Assembly: GCA_963721115.1 (NCBI GenBank)
Contig: CAVRIA010000006.1
Coordinates: 310,001-374,000, forward strand
Reading direction: 5' to 3'
DNA from: CAVRIA01 sp963721115
GTDB lineage: Bacteria > Desulfobacterota > Binatia > HRBIN30 > CADEER01
DNA length: 64,000 nucleotides
Part shown: one piece after another, positions 8,905-16,659 of the stretch
Position numbering within the stretch: position 1 is the first letter of the stretch
Layout: each line of letters opens with the position of its first letter
Notes under the pieces: model-generated
Database searches by the model: none
Seen by the model: the letters and a program-made list of their open reading frames with translations, nothing else
What the model was told of the DNA's origin: nothing
Translations under genes and position numbers: made by a program

Positions 8905-10083
8905 ATGGCATCGAGACGGCCCATGTCGAGCAGGAAGGTGACCCGAGTCGCGGTTCTTTTTCTTCTGTGCCTTTTTCTCTACCCCGCGATGGGGTTTGGC
9001 GTCGCGGACCTGGAACCGTACGTCGGGCAGTCAAACGGTGACGGCTATCCGGCCGAAGTGGCCAAGGTGGGTCCGTTCGCAATGACATGGGCCCCGGACG
9101 GCTCGTTGCTCATTGCCGACGGCGCCGGGAATCGTATCCGGCGCGTCGATGTGAATACGAACATCATCACCACCATCGCCGGCACCGGCATCCCCGGTTT
9201 CACCGCCGACGGCAGGGTCGCCACGGCAACGAACATGTACTTGCCGCACGACGTCGTCGTCGACGCGGGCGGCACGATCTACTACACCGACTCGCTCAAC
9301 GGCCGCGTGCGGCGCATCTCGGCCGCCAATCAGGTCGTTACCACGGTGGCCAGCGGACTGCTGTTTCCGGAGGGTCTGGACCTGGCTCCGGACGGCGGGC
9401 TGTTGATCACCGACGAGGGCGGCTACAGAGTCTACCAGGTCAACACGAACGGCTCGGGCCTGCACGTGGTGGCCGGGACGGGAGCGGCGGGCTACAACGG
9501 CGACCAGCAGCCGGCGACCACGGCGAAGCTGAGCGGACCGGCGGACGTCGTAGCCGACGCGTCGGGCAACCTGTACATCGCCGACAAGTGGAACTGTCGC
9601 GTGCGCCGCGTCGATGCGGCGACGAAGTTCATCACCACGGTGGTGGGCAGCGGGGAGTGCGGACTCGCCGGTGACGACGGACTGGCGACGCTGGCCGAGA
9701 TCAACACGCCGGTGCGCCTCGCGCTCGCCCCGCAGGGCCGCTACCTGTACATCGCCGAGGAGCGCGGCGTGCGCGTGCGCAGGCTCGATCGGCTCACCAA
9801 CATCCTGACGACCGCGATCGGGCCGACCCAGCTCGGGCGCTTCATCGGCCCAAGCGGCCTGCTCTTCGACCCGACCGGAGCCGATCTCTACATGGCGGAC
9901 TTCGATGCCGGCGACATTCGCATCCTGCCCCTGACGGCGACGAGAACGCCGACGCCTACCGGGTCCCCCGCCGCAACCCCAACGAGGCCGCCCTGCGACA
10001 TCACCGGAAACGGAACGGTTACCTCCCTGGATGCGACCTACATTCTCCAATACATCGTCGGTATACGACGCACTTGCCCCTGA
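8905..10083 (+). CDS. Secreted NHL-repeat beta-propeller with C-terminal dockerin-like domain
   Basis: A signal peptide (VAVLFLLCLFLYPAMGFG) leads into about six NHL-type blades with recurring patterns such as LLIADGAGNRIRRVD, IYYTDSLNGRVRRIS and LYIADKWNCRVRRVD. A short TPTPTGSPAATPTRP linker follows, then a dockerin-like half: CDITGNGTVTSLDATYILQYI. The protein is predicted to be exported and to act as a binding or adhesive scaffold; no catalytic residues are recognisable. ATG 8905 has an excellent GGGAGG six bases upstream. The linker-plus-dockerin ending is shared with other exported proteins in this window. Confidence 0.82.
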   Translation: MASRRPMSSRKVTRVAVLFLLCLFLYPAMGFGVADLEPYVGQSNGDGYPAEVAKVGPFAMTWAPDGSLLIADGAGNRIRRVDVNTNIITTIAGTGIPGFTADGRVATATNMYLPHDVVVDAGGTIYYTDSLNGRVRRISAANQVVTTVASGLLFPEGLDLAPDGGLLITDEGGYRVYQVNTNGSGLHVVAGTGAAGYNGDQQPATTAKLSGPADVVADASGNLYIADKWNCRVRRVDAATKFITTVVGSGECGLAGDDGLATLAEINTPVRLALAPQGRYLYIAEERGVRVRRLDRLTNILTTAIGPTQLGRFIGPSGLLFDPTGADLYMADFDAGDIRILPLTATRTPTPTGSPAATPTRPPCDITGNGTVTSLDATYILQYIVGIRRTCP

Positions 10084-10310
10084 AACTCACCCGGCTACGC
10101 CGGGCTTCGTAGGCAAAGGCGAAGGCTGAGGCTCAGGCTGAGGATTCGCTTGCCCAAGCCTGAGCCTGAGCCCGAGCCTCAGCCTCAGCCTGTTCCGAAG
10201 GTTTCTCGCCGAATGATCCGGCGCAGCCCAGGGGCGACACTGACTTGAAACTCAGCCGGCTACGCCGGGCTTCGTGGGCAAAGGCGACGGCTGAGGCTCG
10301 GGCTGAGGAT
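10081..10310. repeat. Duplicated 65-bp element with CTGAGG-rich hairpins
   Basis: Positions 10081-10145 and 10246-10310 are near-identical 65-bp direct copies, each containing CCGGCTACGCCGG (a palindrome) and GGCTGAGGCTCAGGCTGAGG. The intervening stretch contains the complementary run (CCTGAGCCTGAGCC...CCTCAGCCTCAGCCT), so either copy could pair with it. The first copy overlaps the stop of the propeller gene. Likely a REP-like or terminator element. Confidence 0.8.
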
Positions 10311-10440
10311 GCAAAGGACGGCCGGCATGACGGTCCGGGGCAGAGTTTGTCAAGGTCTGCTGTTTCGGCGCGGCGGATTTTCTGGCAACGTCGATCTCAC
10401 CAGGGCAGGATGTGGGCATGCTGGGGAGATGGCGGCGGCG

Positions 10441-11187
10441 ATGAGGAAGATCCTGGTCTGCCAGCACGTTCCGTTCGAGATCCTCGGTACCCTCAACCCG
10501 TTGTTCAAGAGGGTGGGTTTCCGGATCCGCTACGTGAACTTCGGCCGCTACCCGGACGCCCAGCCCGGCTTGGACGGTTACCGCGGTCTGGTGATTCTCG
10601 GCGGTCCGATGAGCGTCGACCAGGTCGACGCCCATCCCCACCTGCAGACGGAGATCGAGCTGGTCCGCGAGGCGATCGCGCGGCAGATGCCCGTGCTCGG
10701 GATCTGCCTGGGAGCCCAGCTCATCGCCCGTGCGCTCGGCGCCGACGTGCGGCGCGGCGTGACGAAGGAGATCGGCTGGTACGAGGTGCTGCCGACCGAG
10801 GAGGGACGTCGCGACCCGCTGTTCGCGCACTTCGGTCCGGTCGAGCGCATCTTCCAGTGGCACGGCGACACCTTCGACATCCCCGCCGGCGCGGTGCGCC
10901 TGGCCCAGTCGCCGGGCTGCGAGAACCAGGCCTTTCGATACGGCGACAACGTCTACGGCCTGCAGTTCCACCTCGAAGTGGACGAGCTCCTGATCGAGCG
11001 CTGGCTGCGGGTCGAGACGCACCGCCGGGAGCTCGAAGCTCTCCGGGGAAGCATCGGCCCGGAAACCATCCGGCGCGAGACCGTCCTGCACATCGATCGC
11101 GCCCGGACTCTGAGCGACCAGATCTTCGGCGAGTTCATCCGGCTCTTCCGCCTGCCGGCGAAGCGGCGCTCCCTGCCGTCGAGGTGA
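10441..11187 (+). CDS. Class I glutamine amidotransferase (GMP-synthase-type domain)
   Basis: A stand-alone class I glutamine amidotransferase of 248 residues. The nucleophile elbow is GICLGAQL (Cys89) and the His-Glu pair is in LQFHLEV (His177, Glu179), so the triad is complete. GGPMSVD forms the oxyanion-side loop. Such stand-alone proteins hydrolyse glutamine or related gamma-glutamyl compounds; the physiological acceptor is unknown. ATG 10441 has GGGGAG 12 bases upstream; ATG 10429 in the same frame is also possible but sits directly on that sequence. The C-terminal extension of about 60 residues is helical and basic. Confidence 0.83.
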   Translation: MRKILVCQHVPFEILGTLNPLFKRVGFRIRYVNFGRYPDAQPGLDGYRGLVILGGPMSVDQVDAHPHLQTEIELVREAIARQMPVLGICLGAQLIARALGADVRRGVTKEIGWYEVLPTEEGRRDPLFAHFGPVERIFQWHGDTFDIPAGAVRLAQSPGCENQAFRYGDNVYGLQFHLEVDELLIERWLRVETHRRELEALRGSIGPETIRRETVLHIDRARTLSDQIFGEFIRLFRLPAKRRSLPSR

Positions 11188-11206
11188 GACGGGACGTTGG
11201 TGTGCT

Positions 11207-11294
11207 GGCGTGTGGACGTGTTGACGGGCTGACGTGTTGACGTGTTGACGTGCTGACGTGTGGACGTGCTGACGTGCTGACGTGTGGACGTGCT
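11207..11294. repeat. 8-bp tandem repeat array, second copy
   Basis: Eleven 8-bp units (GACGTGTT, GACGTGCT, GACGTGTG and close variants) in the spacer between the amidotransferase and the convergent pdxH. It is the same unit family as at 6471-6558 but with more divergence between units. Confidence 0.88.
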
Positions 11295-11328
11295 GGGGGT
11301 GGACCCTGCGCCCTGCCCTGCGCCCTGA

Positions 11329-11907
11329 TCACGGCTGCAAGAACTTCTTCTTCCAGCCCTGGCGCGTGCGCACGAAGAGCTCGCGGTCGTGCAGGCGGTG
11401 CTCGCGGTGGATCCAGAACTCGATCGCGCGCGGCACGATGCGGTACCCGGTCCAGCCTTTCGGGCGCGGTACCTCGGCGCCGCGATAGCGCCGGCGCAGC
11501 TCCTTCCAGCGCGACACGAGCTCGACTCGCCCCGCCATCGCTGCGCTCTGTTTCGAGGCCAGCGCGGCGAGCTGGCTCTGCCGCGGCCGCACAGACCAGT
11601 AGGCGTCCGCCTCCTCCTCGCCGACCCGTTCGACCGGCCCCTCGATGCGGACCTGCTTGCCGAGCGGGCTCCAGTGGAAGACCACCGCGGCGCGCGGATT
11701 CGCCTCGAGCTCTCGACCCTTGCGGCTGGCGGTGTTGGTGTAGAAGACGAAGCCGCGCGAGTCGGCTTGCTTCAGCAGCACCAGGCGCACGGAAGGGACC
11801 CCGCCCCGGTCCGCCGTGGCCAGCGCCATGGCCTCCGGCTGCGGGATTCCGGCGCGCTGCGCCTGGCGAAACCAGAGATGAAACCGCGTGATCGGATCTT
11901 CGGACAT
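11329..11907 (-). CDS. pdxH: Pyridoxamine 5'-phosphate oxidase
   Basis: An FMN-dependent enzyme of 192 residues that oxidises pyridoxamine or pyridoxine 5'-phosphate to pyridoxal 5'-phosphate. Family signatures are visible: PSVRLVLLKQADSRGFVFYT, SRKGRELEANPRAAVVFHW and RQVRIEG-like KQVRIEGPVERV, then RPRQSQLAALASKQS and the C-terminal WTGYRIVPRAIEFW with HREHRLHDRELF. Length fits the family when started at ATG 11907 (MSEDPITRFHLWF); the longer upstream frame has no similarity. It is divergent from the ferritin-like gene, with about 200 bases between the starts. Confidence 0.95.
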   Translation of the reverse strand: MSEDPITRFHLWFRQAQRAGIPQPEAMALATADRGGVPSVRLVLLKQADSRGFVFYTNTASRKGRELEANPRAAVVFHWSPLGKQVRIEGPVERVGEEEADAYWSVRPRQSQLAALASKQSAAMAGRVELVSRWKELRRRYRGAEVPRPKGWTGYRIVPRAIEFWIHREHRLHDRELFVRTRQGWKKKFLQP

Positions 11908-12020
11908 GGGGAGCACCCTACGGCGGCAACGCCCGGCTGCCAAGGGAGCGACTCGGTGATTCAGTGACAGTACGCCGCACCCCAGCACTCCAACACTGAA
12001 TCTCCGAACCACTCGTTTCG

Positions 12021-12087
12021 TTGACAGCCCCACCCAATTACGTAGTAAGCCTACGTACTCCGCGAACCGTCTAATCCGTACCATTAG
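12021..12087 (+). promoter_or_regulatory. Promoter/operator region with two palindromes upstream of the diiron-merR pair
   Basis: A consensus -35 (TTGACA, 12021-12026) lies upstream of a perfect palindrome with 7-bp arms, TACGTAG-TAAGC-CTACGTA (12039-12057), in which a weak -10 (TAGTAA) would be embedded. A second inverted repeat CTAAT-CCGTACC-ATTAG sits at 12071-12087 just before the GGAAAGGAG ribosome binding site. The MerR regulator encoded by the second gene of the pair is a natural candidate to bind here. Confidence 0.5.
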
Positions 12088-12104
12088 GAAAGGAGATCGC
12101 AGAC

Positions 12105-13172
12105 ATGGCGACACAAGACAGGTATGCGCGGCCGGTCGACTCGTTGGACTGGGAGATTCCGCAGGACTTCAAGACGCACTTCCGCTGGGAGTACCAGGAC
12201 GGCGGCGACTCGCTGCTGAAGTTGTACGACAAGGGGAAGAAGCGGCAGTGGGACGCCGCCGAGCGCATCGACTGGTCGCAGAACCTGGACCCCGAGAACC
12301 CGGAGGAGCTGCCGGACGAGTCGATCCCGATCTTCGCCTCCAAGGTCTTCGAGCGCCTGACCAGGGCGGAGAAGGCGAACCTGCGCCGCCATTTTCAGTC
12401 GTGGCAGCTCTCGCAGTTCCTGCACGGCGAGGAGGGCGCCCTCATCTGCACGGCCAAGATCGTCCAGCAGGTGCCGCGCATGGACGCCAAGTTCTACGCC
12501 GCCACGCAGGTTGTCGACGAGGCGCGCCACGTCGAGTCCTACTCGCGCCTGCTGCACGACAAGTTCGAGCTCGCCTACCCGATCACCCCGACGCTCAAGC
12601 GCCTGCTCGACGACGTGCTCAGAGACTCGCGCTGGGACATGACCTATCTCGGCATGCAGGTGCTGATCGAGGGGCTGGCGCTGGCCGCCTTCGCGCAGAT
12701 TCGCGATCAGTCGAAGAACCCGCTCGCCGCGGCGGTGAACGCCTACGTGATGCAGGACGAGGCGCGCCACGTCGCCTTCGGCCGGCTGGCCCTGCGCGAC
12801 TACTACCCGCAGCTCACGCAGGCGGAGCGCGACGAGCGCGAGGAGTTCGCCGTCGAGGCCTGCTACCTGATGCGCGACCGGTTCCAGGCCGAGGAGGTGT
12901 GGGAGACGCTCGGGCTGCCGGTCGACGAGTGCGCCGCCTTCATGCTCGAGTCGGGGTTCATGCAGAACTACCGCTCGGCGCTCTTCACCCGCATCGTGCC
13001 GACGATCAAGGACATCGGGCTGTGGGGTCCGAAGATCCGCAAGGCGTACGGCGACATGAACATCCTCGGCTTCGCCGACGTCGACTTCGCGGCGGTCGCG
13101 GCGAACGACGAGCGCGTCGCCGAGGAGTTCGACCGCCGTGCCGGCCGCGCGGCGCAGGAGTCGGCGGCGTGA
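12105..13172 (+). CDS. Ferritin-like diiron protein
   Basis: A 355-residue helical protein with two carboxylate/histidine sets typical of the ferritin/ribonucleotide-reductase R2 fold: HGEEGALIC then VVDEARHVESY in the first half, and LIEGLALAAF then QDEARHVAFG in the second. These would hold a dinuclear iron (or Fe/Mn) site, suggesting an oxygenase or desaturase rather than iron storage. The ATG has a GGAAAGGAG ten bases upstream. The next gene, a MerR regulator, starts four bases inside the stop, so the two are co-translated and the regulator probably controls this gene. Substrate unknown. Confidence 0.82.
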   Translation: MATQDRYARPVDSLDWEIPQDFKTHFRWEYQDGGDSLLKLYDKGKKRQWDAAERIDWSQNLDPENPEELPDESIPIFASKVFERLTRAEKANLRRHFQSWQLSQFLHGEEGALICTAKIVQQVPRMDAKFYAATQVVDEARHVESYSRLLHDKFELAYPITPTLKRLLDDVLRDSRWDMTYLGMQVLIEGLALAAFAQIRDQSKNPLAAAVNAYVMQDEARHVAFGRLALRDYYPQLTQAERDEREEFAVEACYLMRDRFQAEEVWETLGLPVDECAAFMLESGFMQNYRSALFTRIVPTIKDIGLWGPKIRKAYGDMNILGFADVDFAAVAANDERVAEEFDRRAGRAAQESAA

Positions 13173-13972
13173 GTCCGCAGGCTCCACCGCCAGCCCCTTC
13201 CGGTCCCAAGCGGGTGGATGCGATCGTGAAGCGGCTCAAGATGAAGGATCTGGAGAAGGCGACCGGTGTCGGGCGCGAGACGATTCGCTTCTACATTCGA
13301 GAAGGTCTCCTGCCCGAGCCGCAGCGACCGCGGCGCAACGTCGCCTGGTACGACGAGTCGTTCGTCCAGCGTATCGCGCTGATCAAGGAGCTGAAGCAGA
13401 AGCGCTTCCTACCGCTGCACGTGATCAAGACCATCGTCGGCACCGATACGCCTTTGTCGCGCGACGAGGTGGGCACGCTGCTCGAGCTCGATGGCCGGCT
13501 GTTCCCCGCCGTCGCCGGCGCGACACTCGAGCCGGAGCGTCTGAGCGCCGTTGCGAGCCGCACCGGTCTCGGCGCCAAGCTCATTCTCCGTTTCGCCGAG
13601 GTCGGCCTCTTCGAGATCGAGACGCGCGACGGCGATCGATGGCTCGACGAGATCGCCATCCGCATCGTCGAGGTGCTCGGCCGCATGCAGGCGGTGGGCT
13701 TCACCGACGCGCGCGGCTTCGGGCCTGACAAGTATCGGCTCTACGTCGACTTCGTCCAATGGCTGGCGCGCGAGGAGCTGCGCCAGTTCGCCCAGGGCGT
13801 CACCGGCAAGATCCCGCCCGCCGAGGTCGCGCGCATGGCCGAAGAGGGCATCACGCACGTCAACCAACTCCTCGCCCTCATGCGCAAGTCGACCCTGCTG
13901 CGCTTCATCTCGGAAGCCAATTCGCCGCAGGGGGCTGCTGACGGCGAAGTCGCCGGCCGATCGAGCGGGTAG
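13169..13972 (+). CDS. MerR-family transcriptional regulator
   Basis: A 267-residue regulator with the MerR winged helix-turn-helix: KDLEKATGVGRETIRFYIRE followed by GLLPEPQRPRRNVAWYDES and a helical region (RIALIKELKQKRFLPLHVIK). The long C-terminal part is helical and lacks a clear metal-binding Cys motif, so the signal is more likely an organic ligand. GTG 13169 overlaps the stop of the diiron gene (GTGA), which supports coupling. The palindromes at 12039-12087 are plausible binding sites. Confidence 0.87.
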   Translation: MSPQAPPPAPSGPKRVDAIVKRLKMKDLEKATGVGRETIRFYIREGLLPEPQRPRRNVAWYDESFVQRIALIKELKQKRFLPLHVIKTIVGTDTPLSRDEVGTLLELDGRLFPAVAGATLEPERLSAVASRTGLGAKLILRFAEVGLFEIETRDGDRWLDEIAIRIVEVLGRMQAVGFTDARGFGPDKYRLYVDFVQWLAREELRQFAQGVTGKIPPAEVARMAEEGITHVNQLLALMRKSTLLRFISEANSPQGAADGEVAGRSSG

Positions 13973-13979
13973 GCCCGAG

Positions 13980-14017
13980 TTGCAGTTGTTCGGTTGTTGA
14001 GCTGTTGGTTGTTGGGC
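13980..14017. repeat. GTTGTTGG-rich spacer repeat
   Basis: Downstream of the MerR gene the spacer contains several imperfect GTTGTTG copies, the same word as at 602-657, 19735-19814 and 61850-61868. Only one strand of the element is evident here. Confidence 0.5.
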
Positions 14018-14076
14018 TTCTGATCGAGATCGGGAGGCCCCCGGCTTGGTTGCCATTGATTGGTTGCGCTCCTGCG

Positions 14077-14199
14077 CTCCGCTGTGGAGCGGGGAGGCGG
14101 CGTCGCCTCAGAACGGGGCCCCGCGGAGAGAGGAGTGCGGCGAGAAAGCTGCCATTGTGGTGCAGGCCTCCGGCCTGCATAGCGGTCCAGCGGACCGCT
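14077..14199. repeat. Cluster of short hairpins
   Basis: Several small inverted repeats follow one another: CGCTCC/GGAGCG, AGGCG/CGCCT, CGGGGCCCCG, then TGCAGGCC-TCC-GGCCTGCA (14161-14179) and AGCGGTCC-AGC-GGACCGCT (14181-14199). The last two are perfect 8-bp stems separated by a single base. The cluster lies between convergent genes and may combine terminators and REP-like elements. Confidence 0.7.
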
Positions 14200-14256
14200 C
14201 ACCTCCCCCCCAACCCGACACCGTGCAGGCGGGACGCCCGCACCACGAGGGCCGTT

Positions 14257-16185
14257 TCACCCGCCTTTGCCGCCGGCACCGCCGCGGCCGCCGGGCGCCG
14301 TCGAGAGCTCCCGCAGCGCGGCCCGCGCCTCGGCGTGCTGCGGATCGATGCGCAGCGCCTGCTCATACTCGCGCGATCGCCGCGTCGGTCTCTCCTTCGC
14401 CGCGCAGCGCCTCACCGAGCATGTAGTGGGTGTCGGGATCGCGCGGGTCGAGCCGCAAGGCCGTGCGGTACTCGGCGACGGCCTCCGCGAGGTGGCCCTG
14501 GGCGGCGAGGGCGTTGCCGAGGTTGTAGTGCGTCACCGCCTCGTCCGGGCGAACGGCGAGCGCCCGGCGGTAGAGGCGTATGGCCTCGTCGAGCGCGCCC
14601 TGCCACGAGCGCGCCACGCCGAGAGCGGCCAGCGCTTGCGCGTCGTCGGGATTGCTGCGCAGCGCGCGCTCGTAATGGCGGATGGCGTCTTCGACCCGCC
14701 CTGCTTCCTGTAGGGCCATCCCCAGCCCGACCTGATATCCGGCATTGCCGGGCTCGAGCCGGACCGCCTCGGCGTGTTGCTCGAGTGCCTCTTCGGTCCG
14801 TCCCTGTCGCGCCAGGGCCACGGCCAGATTGTGGTGCGCGCGGGCGTAGCCCGGATCGATGCGCACCGCCTCGCGGTAGTGGTGCACCGCCTCGTCGACC
14901 TCGCCGCGGCGCAGCAGCTCCGTGCCGAGCACCGTGTGCGCCGTGCTGTTCTCGCCGGTCACGGCCAGGGCGTGCTCGAAGAGCGTCTGCGAGTCGCGCC
15001 AGTATCCCACTTGAGCCCAGGTGACGGCCGACAGGCCGAGCACGATGCTCGCGGCGCCGGCGGCGGCGACCTCGCGCGGCACCCGAAAGCGCCGCACCAG
15101 ATCCGCGCCGCCCCAGACGGCCAGGATCAACAGCCCGATCTGCGGCAGGTACGTGTACCTGTCGGCCATCCCGTGCTCGCCGACCTGCACGATCCCGATC
15201 ACCGGCACGAGCGTCCCGAGGAACCAGAACCAGCCGACGGCGAGGTAGGGGAGCCGCCTCGCCGCCGCCAGCGCCAGCAGAGAGGCGCCGACGATCAGAA
15301 CGGCCGCGGCGGCGCTCTCCGGCGTCGGCTGCGAGGAGTAAGGGAGCGGGTAGTAGACGGCGAGGCGAGCGGGCCACACGGTCTTCTCGATGTAGTGCAG
15401 GTACGAGGCGAAGGCGTGCCAGACGCGCGTGGTGAAGGGCAGCGCCTCGAGTCCGACGATGGCCTCTTGCGCCCGCACCGTGACCGCGCTGGAGGCGGCC
15501 GAGAGGGCGAGGAAGGGCATCTTCTCGAGCACGAGGGCTCCCAGCCTCGCCGCCGGATCGCGCCGTGCCGCCTCCATCCGGCCGAGCGGCCAGTAGTCGA
15601 GCAGGAGAAGCACGAACGGCAGGGTGACGATCATCGGCTTCGCCATCAGGCCGAGCGCGAAGACGGCGAGAGTCGTCAGGTAGCGGCGCGCCGTCGGTGC
15701 GCGCGCATAGTCGCATAGAGCCACAGAGCGAGGAGAAAGAAGAAGCCGCTCAGCAGGTCCTTGCGATCCGAGATCCAGGCCACGGACTCGACGCGCAACG
15801 GGTGAAGAGCGAACAGGGCGGCGACCAGCGCGCTCCTCCAGAGGGAGCCGGTGAGGCGGCGCAGGACGAGGAAGACCAGGGCGGCGTTGACGGCGTGGAT
15901 CGCGAGGCTGGTGAAATGATGGCCGCCGGGGGCGAGGTGGAACAGCTCGACGTCGGCCATGTGCGAGAGCCAGGTGAGCGGGTGCCAGTTGCTGACCGCG
16001 TAGTGGGTGAACGCCCAGCGCAGGCTCTCCCAGCTCAGGCCGGCTCGTACGTGTGGGTTCTCGAACACGTAGCCGGCGTCGTCGAGCCCGATGAAGGGAT
16101 AGCCGACGACGCGTCCGTACACCGCGGCGGTGGCGGCGATCAGAAGCAACAGGATTGACGTGGCGGTGCGCTGGCTCGGTCGCAC
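14257..16185 (-). CDS. TMTC-like membrane glycosyltransferase with TPR repeats, two frameshifts
   Basis: The N-terminal frame (GTG 16185) gives a multi-spanning membrane domain with the loop GLDDAGYVFENPHV, as in dolichyl-phosphate-type O-mannosyltransferases. A missing base near 15697 moves the reading to a second frame that continues (ARRYLTTLAVFALGLMAKPM) through more membrane helices and then about seven TPR units (for example AVHHYREAVRIDPGYARAHH). An extra base near 14374 truncates the last TPR; in the restored frame it reads YEQALRIDPQHAEARAAL and stops at 14257. Intact, it would be about 640 residues and would probably glycosylate exported proteins. The mismatched frames are each explained by single-base indels. 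Confidence 0.75.
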
Positions 16186-16239
16186 GCCGGACTCGTACCA
16201 CGCCGGCGGGTGCGGGCAAGTCGGGAGGGGTGAGCCCGC

Positions 16240-16560
16240 TCACTCCTCCGCTGGGGGGACGTCGGGCACGGCCGGAGCCTGCGGCTCGTCGGGCATCTGG
16301 ACGTCGCCCGGTCCTGCCGCGTCCGGCTGCTGCACGTTTTCGTCGGCGTCGCTGTTGGCGCATTCGCTGCCGGTATCGACCCACGAGCTGCCGACGCACT
16401 TCATCAGCGAGCCGTACTGGCACGCGGTCTGGCCTTCGAAGTACCCCTTGTCCTCGAACGTGCACCCCTGCGCCTCGGCGCGGGGGACGATCAGGCAGGA
16501 GAACAGCGCGAGTGAAAGACTCGCCGGGATGAGGTACCGTTTCTTCTCGCTCTCTTTCAT
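16240..16560 (-). CDS. Small secreted cysteine-containing protein, function unknown
   Basis: A 106-residue protein with a clear signal peptide (ending VPRAEAQG) followed by a compact four-cysteine region: CTFEDKGYFEGQTACQYG and MKCVGSSWVDTGSEC. The tail is acidic and proline-rich (DVQMPDEPQAPAVPDVPPAE). ATG 16560 has a GGAGG six bases upstream. I recognise no family. It lies between the TPR glycosyltransferase and the phosphoesterase gene, all on the same strand. Confidence 0.7.
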   Translation of the reverse strand: MKESEKKRYLIPASLSLALFSCLIVPRAEAQGCTFEDKGYFEGQTACQYGSLMKCVGSSWVDTGSECANSDADENVQQPDAAGPGDVQMPDEPQAPAVPDVPPAEE

Positions 16561-16659
16561 GTCGACCTCCGCCAAGCCGAGAGTAGCGCGGCTGCGGTGC
16601 GATGAGAAGCGCCAAAAGAGTCGCGCCATGAATCTCGCGCAAGAAGGGGCAAGGGGAGA

